Shown here: positions 29,201 through 37,351 of the stretch, piece after piece | How the letters are laid out: each line of letters opens with the position of its first letter | How positions within the stretch are numbered: the stretch's first letter is position 1 | Origin: Mycolicibacterium sp. | GTDB taxonomy: Bacteria > Actinomycetota > Actinomycetes > Mycobacteriales > Mycobacteriaceae | Direction of reading: 5' to 3' | Assembly: GCA_020637165.1 (NCBI GenBank) | Contig: JACJWN010000006.1 | Location: 333,105-397,104, forward strand | Length of the DNA stretch: 64,000 bases | Notes under the pieces: model-generated | Database searches by the model: none | The model's input: only the letters and a program-made list of their open reading frames with translations | What the model was told of the DNA's origin: nothing | Translations under genes and position numbers: made by a program

Positions 29201-30726
29201 GCGAATTGCTGGGCCGCTACGCGCGCACCCGCGGGCCGTTCACCACCGCTGAGGCCGTGGCCCGGTTCGGGCTGGGGCTGCGGGTGGCCGACGACGCGCT
29301 GGGCCGGCTGGCCCTGGACTCCCGCCTGGTGCGCGGGGAGTTCACCGGTGAGGGCCAATGGTGCGACGCGGAGGTGCTGCGCATCCTGCGCAGGCGCTCG
29401 CTGGCGGCGCTGCGGGCTCAGGTCGAGCCAGTCAGCACCGGCGCCTACGGACGTTTTCTGCCGGCCTGGCAGCAGCTCGGCGGCGCCCACGGCATCGACG
29501 GCCTGCTCTCGGTGATCGAACAGCTGGCCGGGGCGGCGGTGCCGGCGTCGGCCGTCGAACCGCTGATCCTGGGGCCGCGGATGCGCGACTACCAGCCCGG
29601 GATGCTCGACGAGCTGCTGTCTGCCGGGGAGATCCTCTGGTCGGGTGCCGGAACGCTGTCCGGAACCGACGGCTGGGTAGCGTTCCACCTCGCCGAGACG
29701 GCACCGCTGACGCTGAGTCCCCCGGCCCCGCTCGACCTGACCGAGGCCCACCGGGCGGTCCTCGACGTCCTCGGCCGCCCCGGGGAGTCCCGGGGAGCGT
29801 TCTTCTTCCGCCAACTCGCAGGAGAGGTCCCCGACGAGGCCGCCAAGGCCGCTCTGTGGGATCTGATCTGGGCGGGTTGGGTCAGCGGTGACACCTTCGC
29901 CCCGGTACGCGCCCTGCTCACCGGCGGCGGCCGCCGCCGGGCCGCCCCCGCCCACCGGCACCGGCGCGCCCCCCGGCTCAGCAGGTACTCGGTCGCCCAC
30001 GCCCAGACCCGGCCGGTGGATCCCACCCTGGCCGGGCGCTGGTCGGCGCTGCCCGCCGCCGAGCCGGACTCCACCCTGCGGGCGCACTTCACCGCCGAGC
30101 TGTTGCTGGCCCGCCACGGTGTGCTGACCCGCAACGCGGTCGCCGCCGAAGGGGTGCCGGGCGGCTTCGCGATGCTCTACAAGGTCCTGACCGCCTTCGA
30201 GGAGGCCGGCCGCTGCCAACGCGGCTACTTCGTCGAATCCCTGGGTGGCGCCCAGTTCGCGCTCGCCTCGACGGTGGACCGGCTGCGCGGCTACGCCGAC
30301 GGCCTCGACGCCGAGCGGCCCGGGTACGACGCCGTGGTGCTGGCCGCCGCCGACCCGGCCAATCCGTACGGCGCCGCGTTGCCCTGGCCCCGCCCCGCCG
30401 AAGGCCATCAGGGCCACCGGCCAGGCCGCAAGGCCGGCGCGCTGGTCGTCCTGGTGGACGGGGCAGCCGTGTGGTTCTCCGAACGCGGCGGGCGGTCCCT
30501 GCTCAATTTCAGCACCGACCCCGAGGCCCAGCGCGCCGCCGCGGGGGCACTGGCCGAACTGGTGGCCGGCGGCCGGGTCGACGGGATCCTCGTCGAACGT
30601 ATCGACGGCGTCCCGACGCTGGAATCCGCCGGCCATCCCGGCGCGCACCTGGCCGCCGGAGCCCTGCTGGAAGCCGGCTTCACCCGCACACCGCGCGGCT
30701 TCCGGCTGCGCCGCGGCGGCCGGTAG
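26242..30726 (+). CDS. lhr: Large DNA repair helicase Lhr
   Basis: A 1494-residue superfamily 2 3'-to-5' DNA/RNA-DNA helicase. Walker A is APTGSGKT (45-52), Walker B DEAH is at 164-167, and motif III is LSATV. The RecA-like second domain has ATSSLELGIDMGAVDLVIQVDSP and QRVGRAGHQ. The C-terminal 650 residues hold the winged-helix and Lhr-specific domains. The length is close to M. tuberculosis Lhr (about 1513). The GTG start is 20 nt after the P450 stop. It functions in DNA damage repair in mycobacteria. Nei2 lies downstream, as in Rv3296-Rv3297. Confidence 0.95.
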   Translation: MSPNPLDRFAPATRRWFGGTFPAPTEAQAQAWESIADGDHTLVIAPTGSGKTLAAFLWAIDRLADQPGTGTRVLYVSPLKALAIDVERNLRTPLAGIARTAEQDGLPAPQISVGVRSGDTPPARRRELLTHPPDILITTPESLFLMLTSAARETLTGVRTVILDEAHAVAGTKRGAHLALSLERLERLLDTPAQRIGLSATVRPPEEVARFLTGGRPATIVRPPAGKTFDLTVQVPVPDMTDLDNNTIWPDVEARIVDLIEAHTSTIVFANSRRLAERLTARINEIHAERSGVELPTPPAAMLANNQIQGAEPLLARAHHGSVSKEQRAAVEDDLKSGRLKAVVATSSLELGIDMGAVDLVIQVDSPPSVAAGLQRVGRAGHQVGEISRGVLLPKHRTGLIGCAVTVTRMLGGQIETLKVPANPLDVLAQQTVATCALEPVSAEVWFDTVRRSAPFATLPRSAFEATLDLLSGKYPSTEFAELRPRLIYDRDTGTLTGRPGAQRLAVTSGGTIPDRGLFTVYLATDSEKPSRVGELDEEMVYESRPGDVISLGATSWRITEITHDRVLVVPAPGQPARLPFWRGDDAGRPAELGEAIGRLTGELAGMDLADFEKRCAAIGFDEFATGNLWRLLDEQREATTAVPSDTTLLVERFRDELGDWRVILHSPYGLKVHGPLALAVGRRLAERYGIDEKPTASDDGIVVRLPDTDDTAPGAELFVFAPDEIEPLVTAEVGGSALFASRFRECAARALLLPRRHPGKRSPLWHQRQRAAQLLDVARKYPDFPIVLETVRECLQDVYDVPRLTDLMARIAQRRVRLVEVQTPTPSPMAASLLFGYVGAFMYEGDSPLAERRAAALSLDTALLAELLGRVELRELLDLEVVASTARQLQHLSEERRARDAEAVADLLRLLGPLTEGEIGERSAAPDVRGWLDALLAAKRALPVSYAGAQWWVAIEDIGRLRDAVGVAVPPGVPADFTEPVADPLGELLGRYARTRGPFTTAEAVARFGLGLRVADDALGRLALDSRLVRGEFTGEGQWCDAEVLRILRRRSLAALRAQVEPVSTGAYGRFLPAWQQLGGAHGIDGLLSVIEQLAGAAVPASAVEPLILGPRMRDYQPGMLDELLSAGEILWSGAGTLSGTDGWVAFHLAETAPLTLSPPAPLDLTEAHRAVLDVLGRPGESRGAFFFRQLAGEVPDEAAKAALWDLIWAGWVSGDTFAPVRALLTGGGRRRAAPAHRHRRAPRLSRYSVAHAQTRPVDPTLAGRWSALPAAEPDSTLRAHFTAELLLARHGVLTRNAVAAEGVPGGFAMLYKVLTAFEEAGRCQRGYFVESLGGAQFALASTVDRLRGYADGLDAERPGYDAVVLAAADPANPYGAALPWPRPAEGHQGHRPGRKAGALVVLVDGAAVWFSERGGRSLLNFSTDPEAQRAAAGALAELVAGGRVDGILVERIDGVPTLESAGHPGAHLAAGALLEAGFTRTPRGFRLRRGGR

Positions 30727-30729
30727 CCT
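30724..30729 (+). promoter_or_regulatory. Putative -10 box (TAGCCT) for small lipoprotein gene
   Basis: TAGCCT, which includes the lhr stop codon, is 6 nt before the GTG at 30736. It fits a leaderless promoter. Confidence 0.4.
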
Positions 30730-30735
30730 GGCCGG

Positions 30736-31047
30736 GTGCTGGAACGGCTGGGAGTGCTGGTGTTGGCCGCCCCACTGGTCGGCGGGTGCATGACCGTGAC
30801 CGTGAACGAGGAATCCCGGCCCGCCGGGTGCGCCACCTTCGACCGGATCGCCGTGACGATCGAGGCCGAAGGGCCGGGGGCGGACGTCGCCGAACCGCTG
30901 CAGCAGATCGAACGGGAGGCCCGTTCCGGGGGCGATACCGACGTCGCCGACGCGGCCGCCGCCCTGCTGGCAGCCCACAGCGGCAAGACCGGGAATTGGT
31001 ACTCCGCACTGGGCGATATGGAGGCCGCCTGCCGCGGCCAGCGGTGA
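30736..31047 (+). CDS. Small putative lipoprotein
   Basis: A 103-residue protein with a short signal peptide ending in a lipobox, LVGGC, with C18 as the predicted lipidation site. The mature part is acidic, with two further cysteines (AGCATFDR and AACRGQR) and helical stretches rich in Ala/Glu. I recognise no family. It sits between lhr and nei2, 9 nt and 3 nt from them, so it would be co-transcribed with DNA repair genes. Its GTG has only a TAGCCT box in front. The signal peptide is short and the start uncertain. Confidence 0.6.
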   Translation: MLERLGVLVLAAPLVGGCMTVTVNEESRPAGCATFDRIAVTIEAEGPGADVAEPLQQIEREARSGGDTDVADAAAALLAAHSGKTGNWYSALGDMEAACRGQR

Positions 31048-31050
31048 CCT

Positions 31051-31824
31051 ATGCCCGAGGGCGACACTGTCTTTCATACCGCGGAGAAGCTGCGTGAGGC
31101 GCTGGCCGGCCGGACGCTGACCCGCTGCGATATCAGGGTGCCCCGCTATGCCACCGTCGATCTCAGCGGCCACCGGATCGACGAGGTGCTCAGCCGTGGC
31201 AAACACCTGTTCATCCGGATCGGGCCGGCCAGTGTTCACTCCCACCTGAAGATGGACGGCAGCTGGCGGGTGACCGCCCCGGGCGCCAAACACCGGCAAC
31301 CCCACAAGATTCGGATCCTGCTGGAAACCGAGGACACCGCCGCGGCCGGCATCGACCTCGGCGTGCTGGAGGTCCTCGAGCGCGACCGTGACCAGGACGC
31401 CGTCGCCCACCTCGGCCCAGACCTGCTCGGCCCGGACTGGGATCCGCGCCGCGCTGCGGCCAACTTCTCAGCCGACCCGCGGCGCGGAGTCGCGAACGCG
31501 TTGCTCGACCAGCGGGTCATGGCCGGGGTCGGCAACGTGTACTGCAACGAGTTGTGCTTCCTGTTCGGCCGGCGGCCGACCACCACCGTCGACACCCTCG
31601 ACGATCCGCTCCGCGTCGTCACCCGAGCGCGGGAGATGTTGTGGGCCAACAGGTTACGGTGGAACCGCACCACCACCGGCGACACCCGGCCCGGCCGGCA
31701 GCTGTGGGTCTACGGCCGCGCCGGATTACCGTGCCGCCGCTGCGGCACCCGCATCGAGCGCGCCGAGCAGTCCGGCCTGACCGGCGAACGGGTCAGCTAC
31801 TGGTGTCCGTCTTGTCAGCGTTGA
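31051..31824 (+). CDS. nei2: Fpg/Nei-family DNA glycosylase Nei2
   Basis: A 257-residue base-excision repair enzyme removing oxidised pyrimidines. After Met removal the catalytic N-terminus is Pro-Glu ([11 protein letters not shown]). The conserved lysine lies in [10 protein letters not shown], and the helix-two-turn-helix in [21 protein letters not shown]. The zinc finger at the end has CRRCGTRI and YWCPSCQR. It corresponds to Rv3297. Only 3 nt separate it from the lipoprotein gene. Its last 32 bp overlap the convergent DUF1269 gene. Confidence 0.93.
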   Translation: MPEGDTVFHTAEKLREALAGRTLTRCDIRVPRYATVDLSGHRIDEVLSRGKHLFIRIGPASVHSHLKMDGSWRVTAPGAKHRQPHKIRILLETEDTAAAGIDLGVLEVLERDRDQDAVAHLGPDLLGPDWDPRRAAANFSADPRRGVANALLDQRVMAGVGNVYCNELCFLFGRRPTTTVDTLDDPLRVVTRAREMLWANRLRWNRTTTGDTRPGRQLWVYGRAGLPCRRCGTRIERAEQSGLTGERVSYWCPSCQR

Positions 31825-32350
31825 GCGAGCCGTCGGCCTGATAGCCGATCTCCCGCATCGCCTCGGCCACGGCGGAATCCAGGGTGTTGATCGTCGCGCG
31901 GTCCAGACGCAGTTCCCGGTAGGTGGTCGCATGGGTCAGGGTGTTCTCCAGCGGCTCGCGCCCGTTCGGGTAGACAACCGCGATGATCACCCCGGTACCG
32001 GACTTCAGCGCATCCCCGATCTCATGGTGCAGACCGGATCGCAGTTCGTGTTCGGCGAAGGATGCCGCCAGTCCCCCGGCCGCGGCGCCGACGAGCAGCG
32101 ACAGGCTCAGCGGCGGGGCGAACAGGCCGAACAGCAGACCGATACCGGCACCCATCCCGGCCCCGAGCCGACCGTGCTTGTTGGATGCCTCGAGCACCTC
32201 CGGCTTGCCTTCGGCGTTCTTGGTGACCAGGGCGGCCGCCCGCAACTCCAGACTGTGCTTGCGTGCGCGCTCGACATCCTCGAAGTCACTGCGCGCGGCC
32301 TCCAGATCGCCGTACGCGGCCAGCACAATCAGTTCGTGGTCGTCTTTCAT
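31793..32350 (-). CDS. DUF1269-type membrane protein
   Basis: A 185-residue protein with an N-terminal ferredoxin-like segment ([22 protein letters not shown]), [36 protein letters not shown] (a Gly/Ala-rich membrane hairpin, about residues 60-95), and a C-terminal domain with [16 protein letters not shown]. These are the DUF1269 family marks. Function unknown. GGGAGGG precedes the ATG at 32350. It overlaps nei2 tail to tail by 32 bp. Confidence 0.8.
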   Translation of the reverse strand: MKDDHELIVLAAYGDLEAARSDFEDVERARKHSLELRAAALVTKNAEGKPEVLEASNKHGRLGAGMGAGIGLLFGLFAPPLSLSLLVGAAAGGLAASFAEHELRSGLHHEIGDALKSGTGVIIAVVYPNGREPLENTLTHATTYRELRLDRATINTLDSAVAEAMREIGYQADGSLNADKTDTSS

Positions 32351-32378
32351 CCGGCCCTCCCAGGGTGTCACCCCAATC

Positions 32379-33233
32379 CTAGGCCGGGTGTCCACCATTG
32401 CCGATCCGCTGCCGCAGGAACGGGACGACCAGGTCCGCCACATCGTCGGTCGCCTCCAACCAGCACCAGTGCCCCACCCCGGGCAGCAGATGGATTTCGG
32501 CGCGGGGAAAGACCTCAACCTGCCGACGGGCCTGCTCGACGGGGATGTAGGCGTCGGCATCCCCGAACACCACCAGGGCGTCGTGGTCATGCTCACGCAG
32601 CCTGGCCGCCATCTGGGCGGAGTCGCCGACCCGGGTGGACCGGTACAGCCGCAGCACGGCGCGGCGGGTCTTGGGCGGAACCAGGTGCCCGGCGATGGTG
32701 TCGGCCCACCGGGCGGATAGGCCCGGGTTAACCCGGGCGAGTTCGCGGGCGGCCAGCCGCCGGTCCAGGGTCCGCATCGAGAGCTCACCGAGAATCGGGG
32801 TCCGCCAGATCCGGGCCATCCGGTGCCAGCGGTAGCCCAGCAGCACGCCGGTGTTGAGGAATGTCACGCTGGCGACGTTGCTGGGATGGTCGGCCGCCCA
32901 CGCCGCGGCGAACGGCCCGCCGAAATCGTGGGCCACCAGGTGAATTCGCCGCAGCCCGAGTTGGCGGATCACGCCGTCGAGGAAACGGGCGTAGCTGTAG
33001 ACGGTGTAGTCGCGGTCGCGACGCTCGTCGGCACCCCCGAACCCGGGAAGGTCCGGGGCCACCACGGTGGCGAAGTCGGCCACCCGGGTCATCAGCGGCA
33101 TCCAGTCCGACCCGGCGTCGGGATTACCGTGCACGAACACCACCGCCTCCCCCGGCTCGCCGTTCCCGCCGACCAGCACCGACGTCCGGATTCCCTCGAC
33201 CGTCATCCGACGGGTCTCGATCGTGGTCGTCAT
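32379..33233 (-). CDS. Alpha/beta hydrolase (epoxide hydrolase / haloalkane dehalogenase-like)
   Basis: A 284-residue alpha/beta hydrolase. The oxyanion motif is HGNPDAG, the nucleophile elbow is AHDFGGPF with aspartate, not serine, and the base is in GVGHWCWLE. An aspartate nucleophile points to epoxide hydrolases or haloalkane dehalogenases; a second family-defining halide or tyrosine residue cannot be assigned by eye. The ATG shares one base with the stop of the pseudouridine synthase gene (TGATG). Confidence 0.82.
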   Translation of the reverse strand: MTTTIETRRMTVEGIRTSVLVGGNGEPGEAVVFVHGNPDAGSDWMPLMTRVADFATVVAPDLPGFGGADERRDRDYTVYSYARFLDGVIRQLGLRRIHLVAHDFGGPFAAAWAADHPSNVASVTFLNTGVLLGYRWHRMARIWRTPILGELSMRTLDRRLAARELARVNPGLSARWADTIAGHLVPPKTRRAVLRLYRSTRVGDSAQMAARLREHDHDALVVFGDADAYIPVEQARRQVEVFPRAEIHLLPGVGHWCWLEATDDVADLVVPFLRQRIGNGGHPA

Positions 33234-34099
33234 CAGACCTCCCTCGTACTCTCGCAGCCCCTCGCACTTTCAAAGCAACGCCGAACGCCGGCGACCGGAT
33301 CATCGAACTCCAACCGGTGCGCCACCAGCCGAAGCGGCGCGGAGAAATCGTCGGGATCGACGTCGCGCACCCGCGGGTAGAGGGGATCGTTGTCGATCGG
33401 CAGGCCGATCGCGGCCATCTGCACCCGCAGCTGATGGGTACGCCCGGTTTGCGGCGTCAGCCGGTAAAGGCACCGCCCCAGCGGCTCGACGACGGTGTGC
33501 GCGTTCGGCTCCCCGGGCTCGATCCGCGCCTGCAGAACACCGCGCTGCTTGACGATCCGGCTGGACACGACGCGCCGCTCCGCCAGACCCGGCCGGGCCG
33601 CGGACCTGGCGAGATAGGTCTTGTCCACCTGCCCGCGCGCGAACAGGGTCTGATAGGCGCCGCGTACCTCGCGCCGAACGGTCAGCAGCAACACTCCCCC
33701 GGTCAGCCGGTCCAGGCGGTGGGCGGGACTCAACTCAGGCAGCCCGAGGTCGCGGCGCAGCCGCACCAGTGCAGTCTGGGCTACGTGCCGACCACGGGGC
33801 ATGGTCGCCAGGAAGTGCGGCTTGTCCACCACGACGATGTTCTCGTCGCGGAAGATGACCGGAACGTCGAAGGGCACCGGGACCTCGTCAGGAAGGTCAC
33901 GATAGAGGTAAACGTGCGCGCCGGGGGGCATCGCGGTATCGGCGTCGATCGGGTCACCGTGCGCGTCGACCACCTCGCCGGCCAGCACCTTGACCGCGCT
34001 GTCGGCGCCGAACCGGCGGGTGAACTCGGCCAGTACGTTGCCGCCCTGCAGCCGCAGCCGCGCCGGCCCCAGCCCGTCCCGGACCGGCAACGGGGTCAC
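33233..34099 (-). CDS. RluA-family pseudouridine synthase
   Basis: A 288-residue enzyme that isomerises uridine in RNA. The catalytic aspartate is in AHRLDRLTGGVLLL. IFRDENIVVVDKPHFLATMPRG and TGRTHQLRVQMAAIGLPIDNDPLYP are family blocks. There is an N-terminal S4-like stretch, but no clear complete S4 domain. It corresponds to Rv3300c. The target RNA is unknown. It is coupled to the downstream hydrolase gene by a one-base overlap. Confidence 0.9.
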   Translation of the reverse strand: MTPLPVRDGLGPARLRLQGGNVLAEFTRRFGADSAVKVLAGEVVDAHGDPIDADTAMPPGAHVYLYRDLPDEVPVPFDVPVIFRDENIVVVDKPHFLATMPRGRHVAQTALVRLRRDLGLPELSPAHRLDRLTGGVLLLTVRREVRGAYQTLFARGQVDKTYLARSAARPGLAERRVVSSRIVKQRGVLQARIEPGEPNAHTVVEPLGRCLYRLTPQTGRTHQLRVQMAAIGLPIDNDPLYPRVRDVDPDDFSAPLRLVAHRLEFDDPVAGVRRCFESARGCESTREV

Positions 34100-34111
34100 G
34101 TCAGCGCCACA

Positions 34112-35857
34112 TCAGGTCAGGGGCACCGGCTCGAGGATCTCCGCCCGCGCCTCCGGCGCGGCCACCCGCAGCGCGTCGGCGGAGGCGTCGTCGAGCTGGC
34201 TCTGGGACAGCACCTCGGCCTCGACCCGCGCGATGTAGGTGGCCACCTCTCGGTCGACGTCCTCGGGTCCCCAGCCCAGGATCGGGGCTACCACCTCAGC
34301 GACCTCGCGGGCGCAGTCGACGCCGCGGTGCGGGTACTCGATCGAGACCCGCATCCGCCGGGCCAGGATGTCCTCAAGATGCAGTGCACCTTCGGCCGCT
34401 GCCGCGTAGGCGGCCTCCACCCGCAGGTATACCGGCGCCTCGGCGATCGGCTCGAGCAGGTCCGGGCGGCCACTGGCCAGGTCCAGCACCTCGCCGATCA
34501 GCGAGCCGTACCGGTCCAGCAGGTGACGCACCCGGTAGGGGTGCAGGCCGTACTCCGCACCCACGTGGTCGGTCTGGTTGATAAGGGCGAAGTAGCCGTC
34601 GGCACCCAGCAGCGGCACCTTCTCGGTGATCGACGGCGCCACCCGGGACGGCACAAACTCCGCGGCCGCGTCCACGGCGTCGGCGCCCATCACCCGATAG
34701 GTGGTGTACTTGCCGCCCGCGATGGCGACCAGGCCCGGGGTCGGCACCGCGACCGCGTGTTCGCGGGACAGTTTCGAGGTCTCCTCGCTCTCACCGGCCA
34801 GCAACGGCCGCAGTCCGGCGTAGACACCGTCGATGTCGTCATGGGTCAGCGGCGTGGCCAGCACGGTGTTGACGTGGTCAAGGATGTAGTCGATGTCGGC
34901 CTTGGTCGCCGCCGGGTGCGCCAGGTCGAGATTCCAGTCGGTGTCGGTGGTGCCGATGATCCAGTGCGTGCCCCACGGGATGATGAACAGCACCGATTTC
35001 TCGGTGCGCAGGATGATCGCGACCTCGCTGACGATTCGGTCGCGCGGCACCACGACATGCACGCCCTTGGACGCCCGCACCCGGAACCGGCCGCGCTGGC
35101 GGGACAGCGCCTGGATCTCGTCGGTCCAGACACCGGTGGCGTTGATGACGACGTGGCCACGCACGTCGGTCAGTGCCCCGGTCTCGGAGTCGCGCACCGT
35201 CACCCCGACCACCCGGTCACCCTCGGTCAGCAGCGAGACCACCTGTGTGGAGGTGCGCACCACCGCCCCGTAATGGGCCGCGGTGCGGGCCACCATCATG
35301 GTGTGCCGGGCGTCGTCGACCACCGTGTCGTAATAGCGGATGCCTCCGACGAGTGCCCCCCGCTTGAGGCTCGGGGCCAGCCGCAGCGCGCCGGCCCTGG
35401 TCAGATGCCGCTGCGCCGGAACGGATTTCGCCCCGCCCAGCTGGTCGTAAAGGAAGATGCCCGCAGCGATGTAAGGCCGCTCCCACACCCGGTGGGTCAA
35501 CGGGAACAGAAACGGCAACGGCTTGACCAGGTGCGGCGCCAGGGTGGTCAGCGACAACTCGCGCTCGTGCAGCGCCTCGCGCACCAGGCCGAACTCCAAC
35601 TGCTCCAGGTAGCGCAGGCCGCCGTGGAACATCTTGGAGCTGCGACTCGAGGTGCCCGAAGCGAAATCGCGGGCCTCCACCTGCGCCACCTTCAGCCCGC
35701 GGGTGGCGGCGTCGAGTGCGGCCCCGGACCCCACCACGCCGCCGCCGATCACCACGACGTCGAACTGTTCGCTGCCCAGCCGCTCCCAGGCTTCGGCGCG
35801 CTGGGCCGGGCCGAGGAAGGTCTGGCAGCCGCCCGGACGCAGGATCGGGTCGCTCAA
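34112..35857 (-). CDS. glpD2: Glycerol-3-phosphate dehydrogenase GlpD2
   Basis: An FAD-dependent, membrane-associated dehydrogenase oxidising glycerol-3-phosphate to dihydroxyacetone phosphate, with electrons going to quinone. The 581-residue protein has the dinucleotide motif VVVIGGGVVGSG, SSRSSKMFHGGLRYLEQ and IPWGTHWIIGTTDTDWN, and is close to M. tuberculosis GlpD2. AGGAG lies 6 nt before TTG at 35857 but directly against the GTG at 35863, and the family protein begins MSxPI, so the TTG is preferred. Downstream the pseudouridine synthase gene follows after 12 nt. Confidence 0.92.
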   Translation of the reverse strand: MSDPILRPGGCQTFLGPAQRAEAWERLGSEQFDVVVIGGGVVGSGAALDAATRGLKVAQVEARDFASGTSSRSSKMFHGGLRYLEQLEFGLVREALHERELSLTTLAPHLVKPLPFLFPLTHRVWERPYIAAGIFLYDQLGGAKSVPAQRHLTRAGALRLAPSLKRGALVGGIRYYDTVVDDARHTMMVARTAAHYGAVVRTSTQVVSLLTEGDRVVGVTVRDSETGALTDVRGHVVINATGVWTDEIQALSRQRGRFRVRASKGVHVVVPRDRIVSEVAIILRTEKSVLFIIPWGTHWIIGTTDTDWNLDLAHPAATKADIDYILDHVNTVLATPLTHDDIDGVYAGLRPLLAGESEETSKLSREHAVAVPTPGLVAIAGGKYTTYRVMGADAVDAAAEFVPSRVAPSITEKVPLLGADGYFALINQTDHVGAEYGLHPYRVRHLLDRYGSLIGEVLDLASGRPDLLEPIAEAPVYLRVEAAYAAAAEGALHLEDILARRMRVSIEYPHRGVDCAREVAEVVAPILGWGPEDVDREVATYIARVEAEVLSQSQLDDASADALRVAAPEARAEILEPVPLT

Positions 35858-35906
35858 GGCCACTCCTCAAAGTTGCTGAACTCGCTGGCGGGTACCGCAG
35901 GCCAGG

Positions 35907-37322
35907 TTAGTCGAGATCGTCGTGCGCCATCAGGCGACGGGCCGCTTCGATCACCGATCCCGACAATGACGGGTACACCGACAACGTCTGGGCGAGGTCG
36001 GTCACCGAAATGCGGTTCTGCACCGCCAGCGCGATCGGAAGAATCAATTCGGAAGCGATCGGGGCCACCACGACGCCGCCGATCACCACCCCGGTGGCCG
36101 GCCGGCAGAAGATCTTGACGAAGCCGCGGCGCAGCAGCGACATCTTGGCCCGGGCGTTGGTGGTCAGCGGCAAGATCAGCGTCCGGGCCGGCACCGCGCC
36201 GCTGTCGATGGAGGTCTGCGGAACACCGACCGCCGCGATCTCGGGTCGGGTGAAGGTGGCCGAGGCCACCGTGCGCAGCCGGATCGGCGCCACCCCCTCG
36301 CCCAGTGCGTGGTACATCGCGATCCGGCCCTGCATGGCCGCGACCGAGGCCAGCGGCATCAGTCCGGTGCAATCCCCCGCGGCGTAGATGCCCGCCGCGG
36401 AGGTCCGCGATACCCGGTCGACCGGGATGTAGCCGCCGCGGCCCAGTTCGACGCCGACCCGTTCCAGACCGAGCCCCGCCGTGTTGGGTACCGAACCGAC
36501 GGTCATCAGGGCGTGGCTGCCCTCCACGGTGCGGCCGTCGGCCATGGTCACCCGGACACCTTCGGCGGTGCGCAGCACCGAATCGGCGCGGGCGTTCTTG
36601 ATCAGGGTCACGCCACGCTCGGCGAACACCTCTTCGAGGACGGCGGCGGCGTCGCCGTCCTCGTGCGGCAGGATCTGGTCCCGGCTGGCCACCACCGTCA
36701 CGGTGACCCCCAACTCGGTGTAGGCGTTGCAGAACTCCGCGCCGGTCACCCCGGAACCGACGATCACCAGGTGCTCGGGAAGCTCGGTGAGGTCGTAGAG
36801 CTGGCGCCAGTTGAGAATCCACTCGCCGTCGGGTTCGGCGCCGGGCAATACCCGGGGGCTGGCCCCGGTGGCGATAAGCACCACATCGGCCTCCAGCAGC
36901 ATGCTCTGGCCGTCCGGCGTGCTCACCCGAACCCGGTGGTGCGCCATGCCCGGAATGTCGTCGGTCAACTCGGCCCGCCCGGCCATCACCCGGACGCCCT
37001 CCCGCAGCAACTGGCCTCCGATATCGGCCGATTGCGAGCGGGCCAGCGTCTTGACGCGGTTGTTGATCTGCGACAGCGAGATCTTCGCGTCCTCGATACC
37101 GATGTCGAAGCCCAGGCCGGAGGCCCGCCGCAACTCGGTGCGCACCCCGGTCGAGGCGATGAGGGTTTTCGACGGCACGCAGTCATAGAGCACGCAGGCC
37201 CCGCCGATCCCGTCGCTGTCCACCACGGTGACCTCGGCGACCTCCGGACCCCGGGCCGCGGCCACCAGCGCCGCCTCGTAGCCCGCCGGGCCGCCGCCGA
37301 TGATGACGATCCGTGTAGTCAC
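35907..37322 (-). CDS. lpdA: Flavoprotein disulfide reductase-like quinone reductase LpdA
   Basis: A 471-residue pyridine nucleotide-disulfide reductase homologous to Rv3303c, an NAD(P)H:quinone reductase rather than a lipoamide dehydrogenase. FAD motif GGGPAGYEA and NAD motif VGSGVTGAE are present. Here both redox cysteines, C43 and C48 in GGACVLYDC, are present, whereas I recall the M. tuberculosis protein having lost one. The C-terminal His-Glu pair of true lipoamide dehydrogenases is absent (HP..SE replaced by YPSLSG, Y450 and G455). A TAACTT box 6 nt before the GTG suggests leaderless expression. Confidence 0.9.
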   Translation of the reverse strand: MTTRIVIIGGGPAGYEAALVAAARGPEVAEVTVVDSDGIGGACVLYDCVPSKTLIASTGVRTELRRASGLGFDIGIEDAKISLSQINNRVKTLARSQSADIGGQLLREGVRVMAGRAELTDDIPGMAHHRVRVSTPDGQSMLLEADVVLIATGASPRVLPGAEPDGEWILNWRQLYDLTELPEHLVIVGSGVTGAEFCNAYTELGVTVTVVASRDQILPHEDGDAAAVLEEVFAERGVTLIKNARADSVLRTAEGVRVTMADGRTVEGSHALMTVGSVPNTAGLGLERVGVELGRGGYIPVDRVSRTSAAGIYAAGDCTGLMPLASVAAMQGRIAMYHALGEGVAPIRLRTVASATFTRPEIAAVGVPQTSIDSGAVPARTLILPLTTNARAKMSLLRRGFVKIFCRPATGVVIGGVVVAPIASELILPIALAVQNRISVTDLAQTLSVYPSLSGSVIEAARRLMAHDDLD

Positions 37323-37328
37323 GCGACC

Positions 37329-37334
37329 AAGTTA
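37329..37334 (-). promoter_or_regulatory. Putative -10 box (TAACTT) for lpdA
   Basis: On the minus strand TAACTT is 6 nt before the GTG at 37322. It is only 5 bp from the oppositely oriented box of the cyclotransferase-like gene. Confidence 0.45.
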
Positions 37335-37339
37335 ACCTC

Positions 37340-37345
37340 TACGCT
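37340..37345 (+). promoter_or_regulatory. Putative -10 box (TACGCT) for cyclotransferase-like gene
   Basis: TACGCT stands 6 nt before the GTG at 37352 within a 29-bp divergent gap. It fits a leaderless promoter. Confidence 0.45.
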
Positions 37346-37351
37346 TCTCCG

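Noticed and set aside
29068-31410. 780-codon open frame on the minus strand
   Set aside because: Antisense to lhr, the small lipoprotein and nei2; composition is typical of a high-GC shadow frame.
32861-36118. 1085-codon open frame on the plus strand
   Set aside because: It is antisense to the hydrolase, pseudouridine synthase and glpD2 genes, all of which have clear family motifs. Long antisense frames are common at this GC content and this one is rich in Arg, His and Gly with no recognisable domain.
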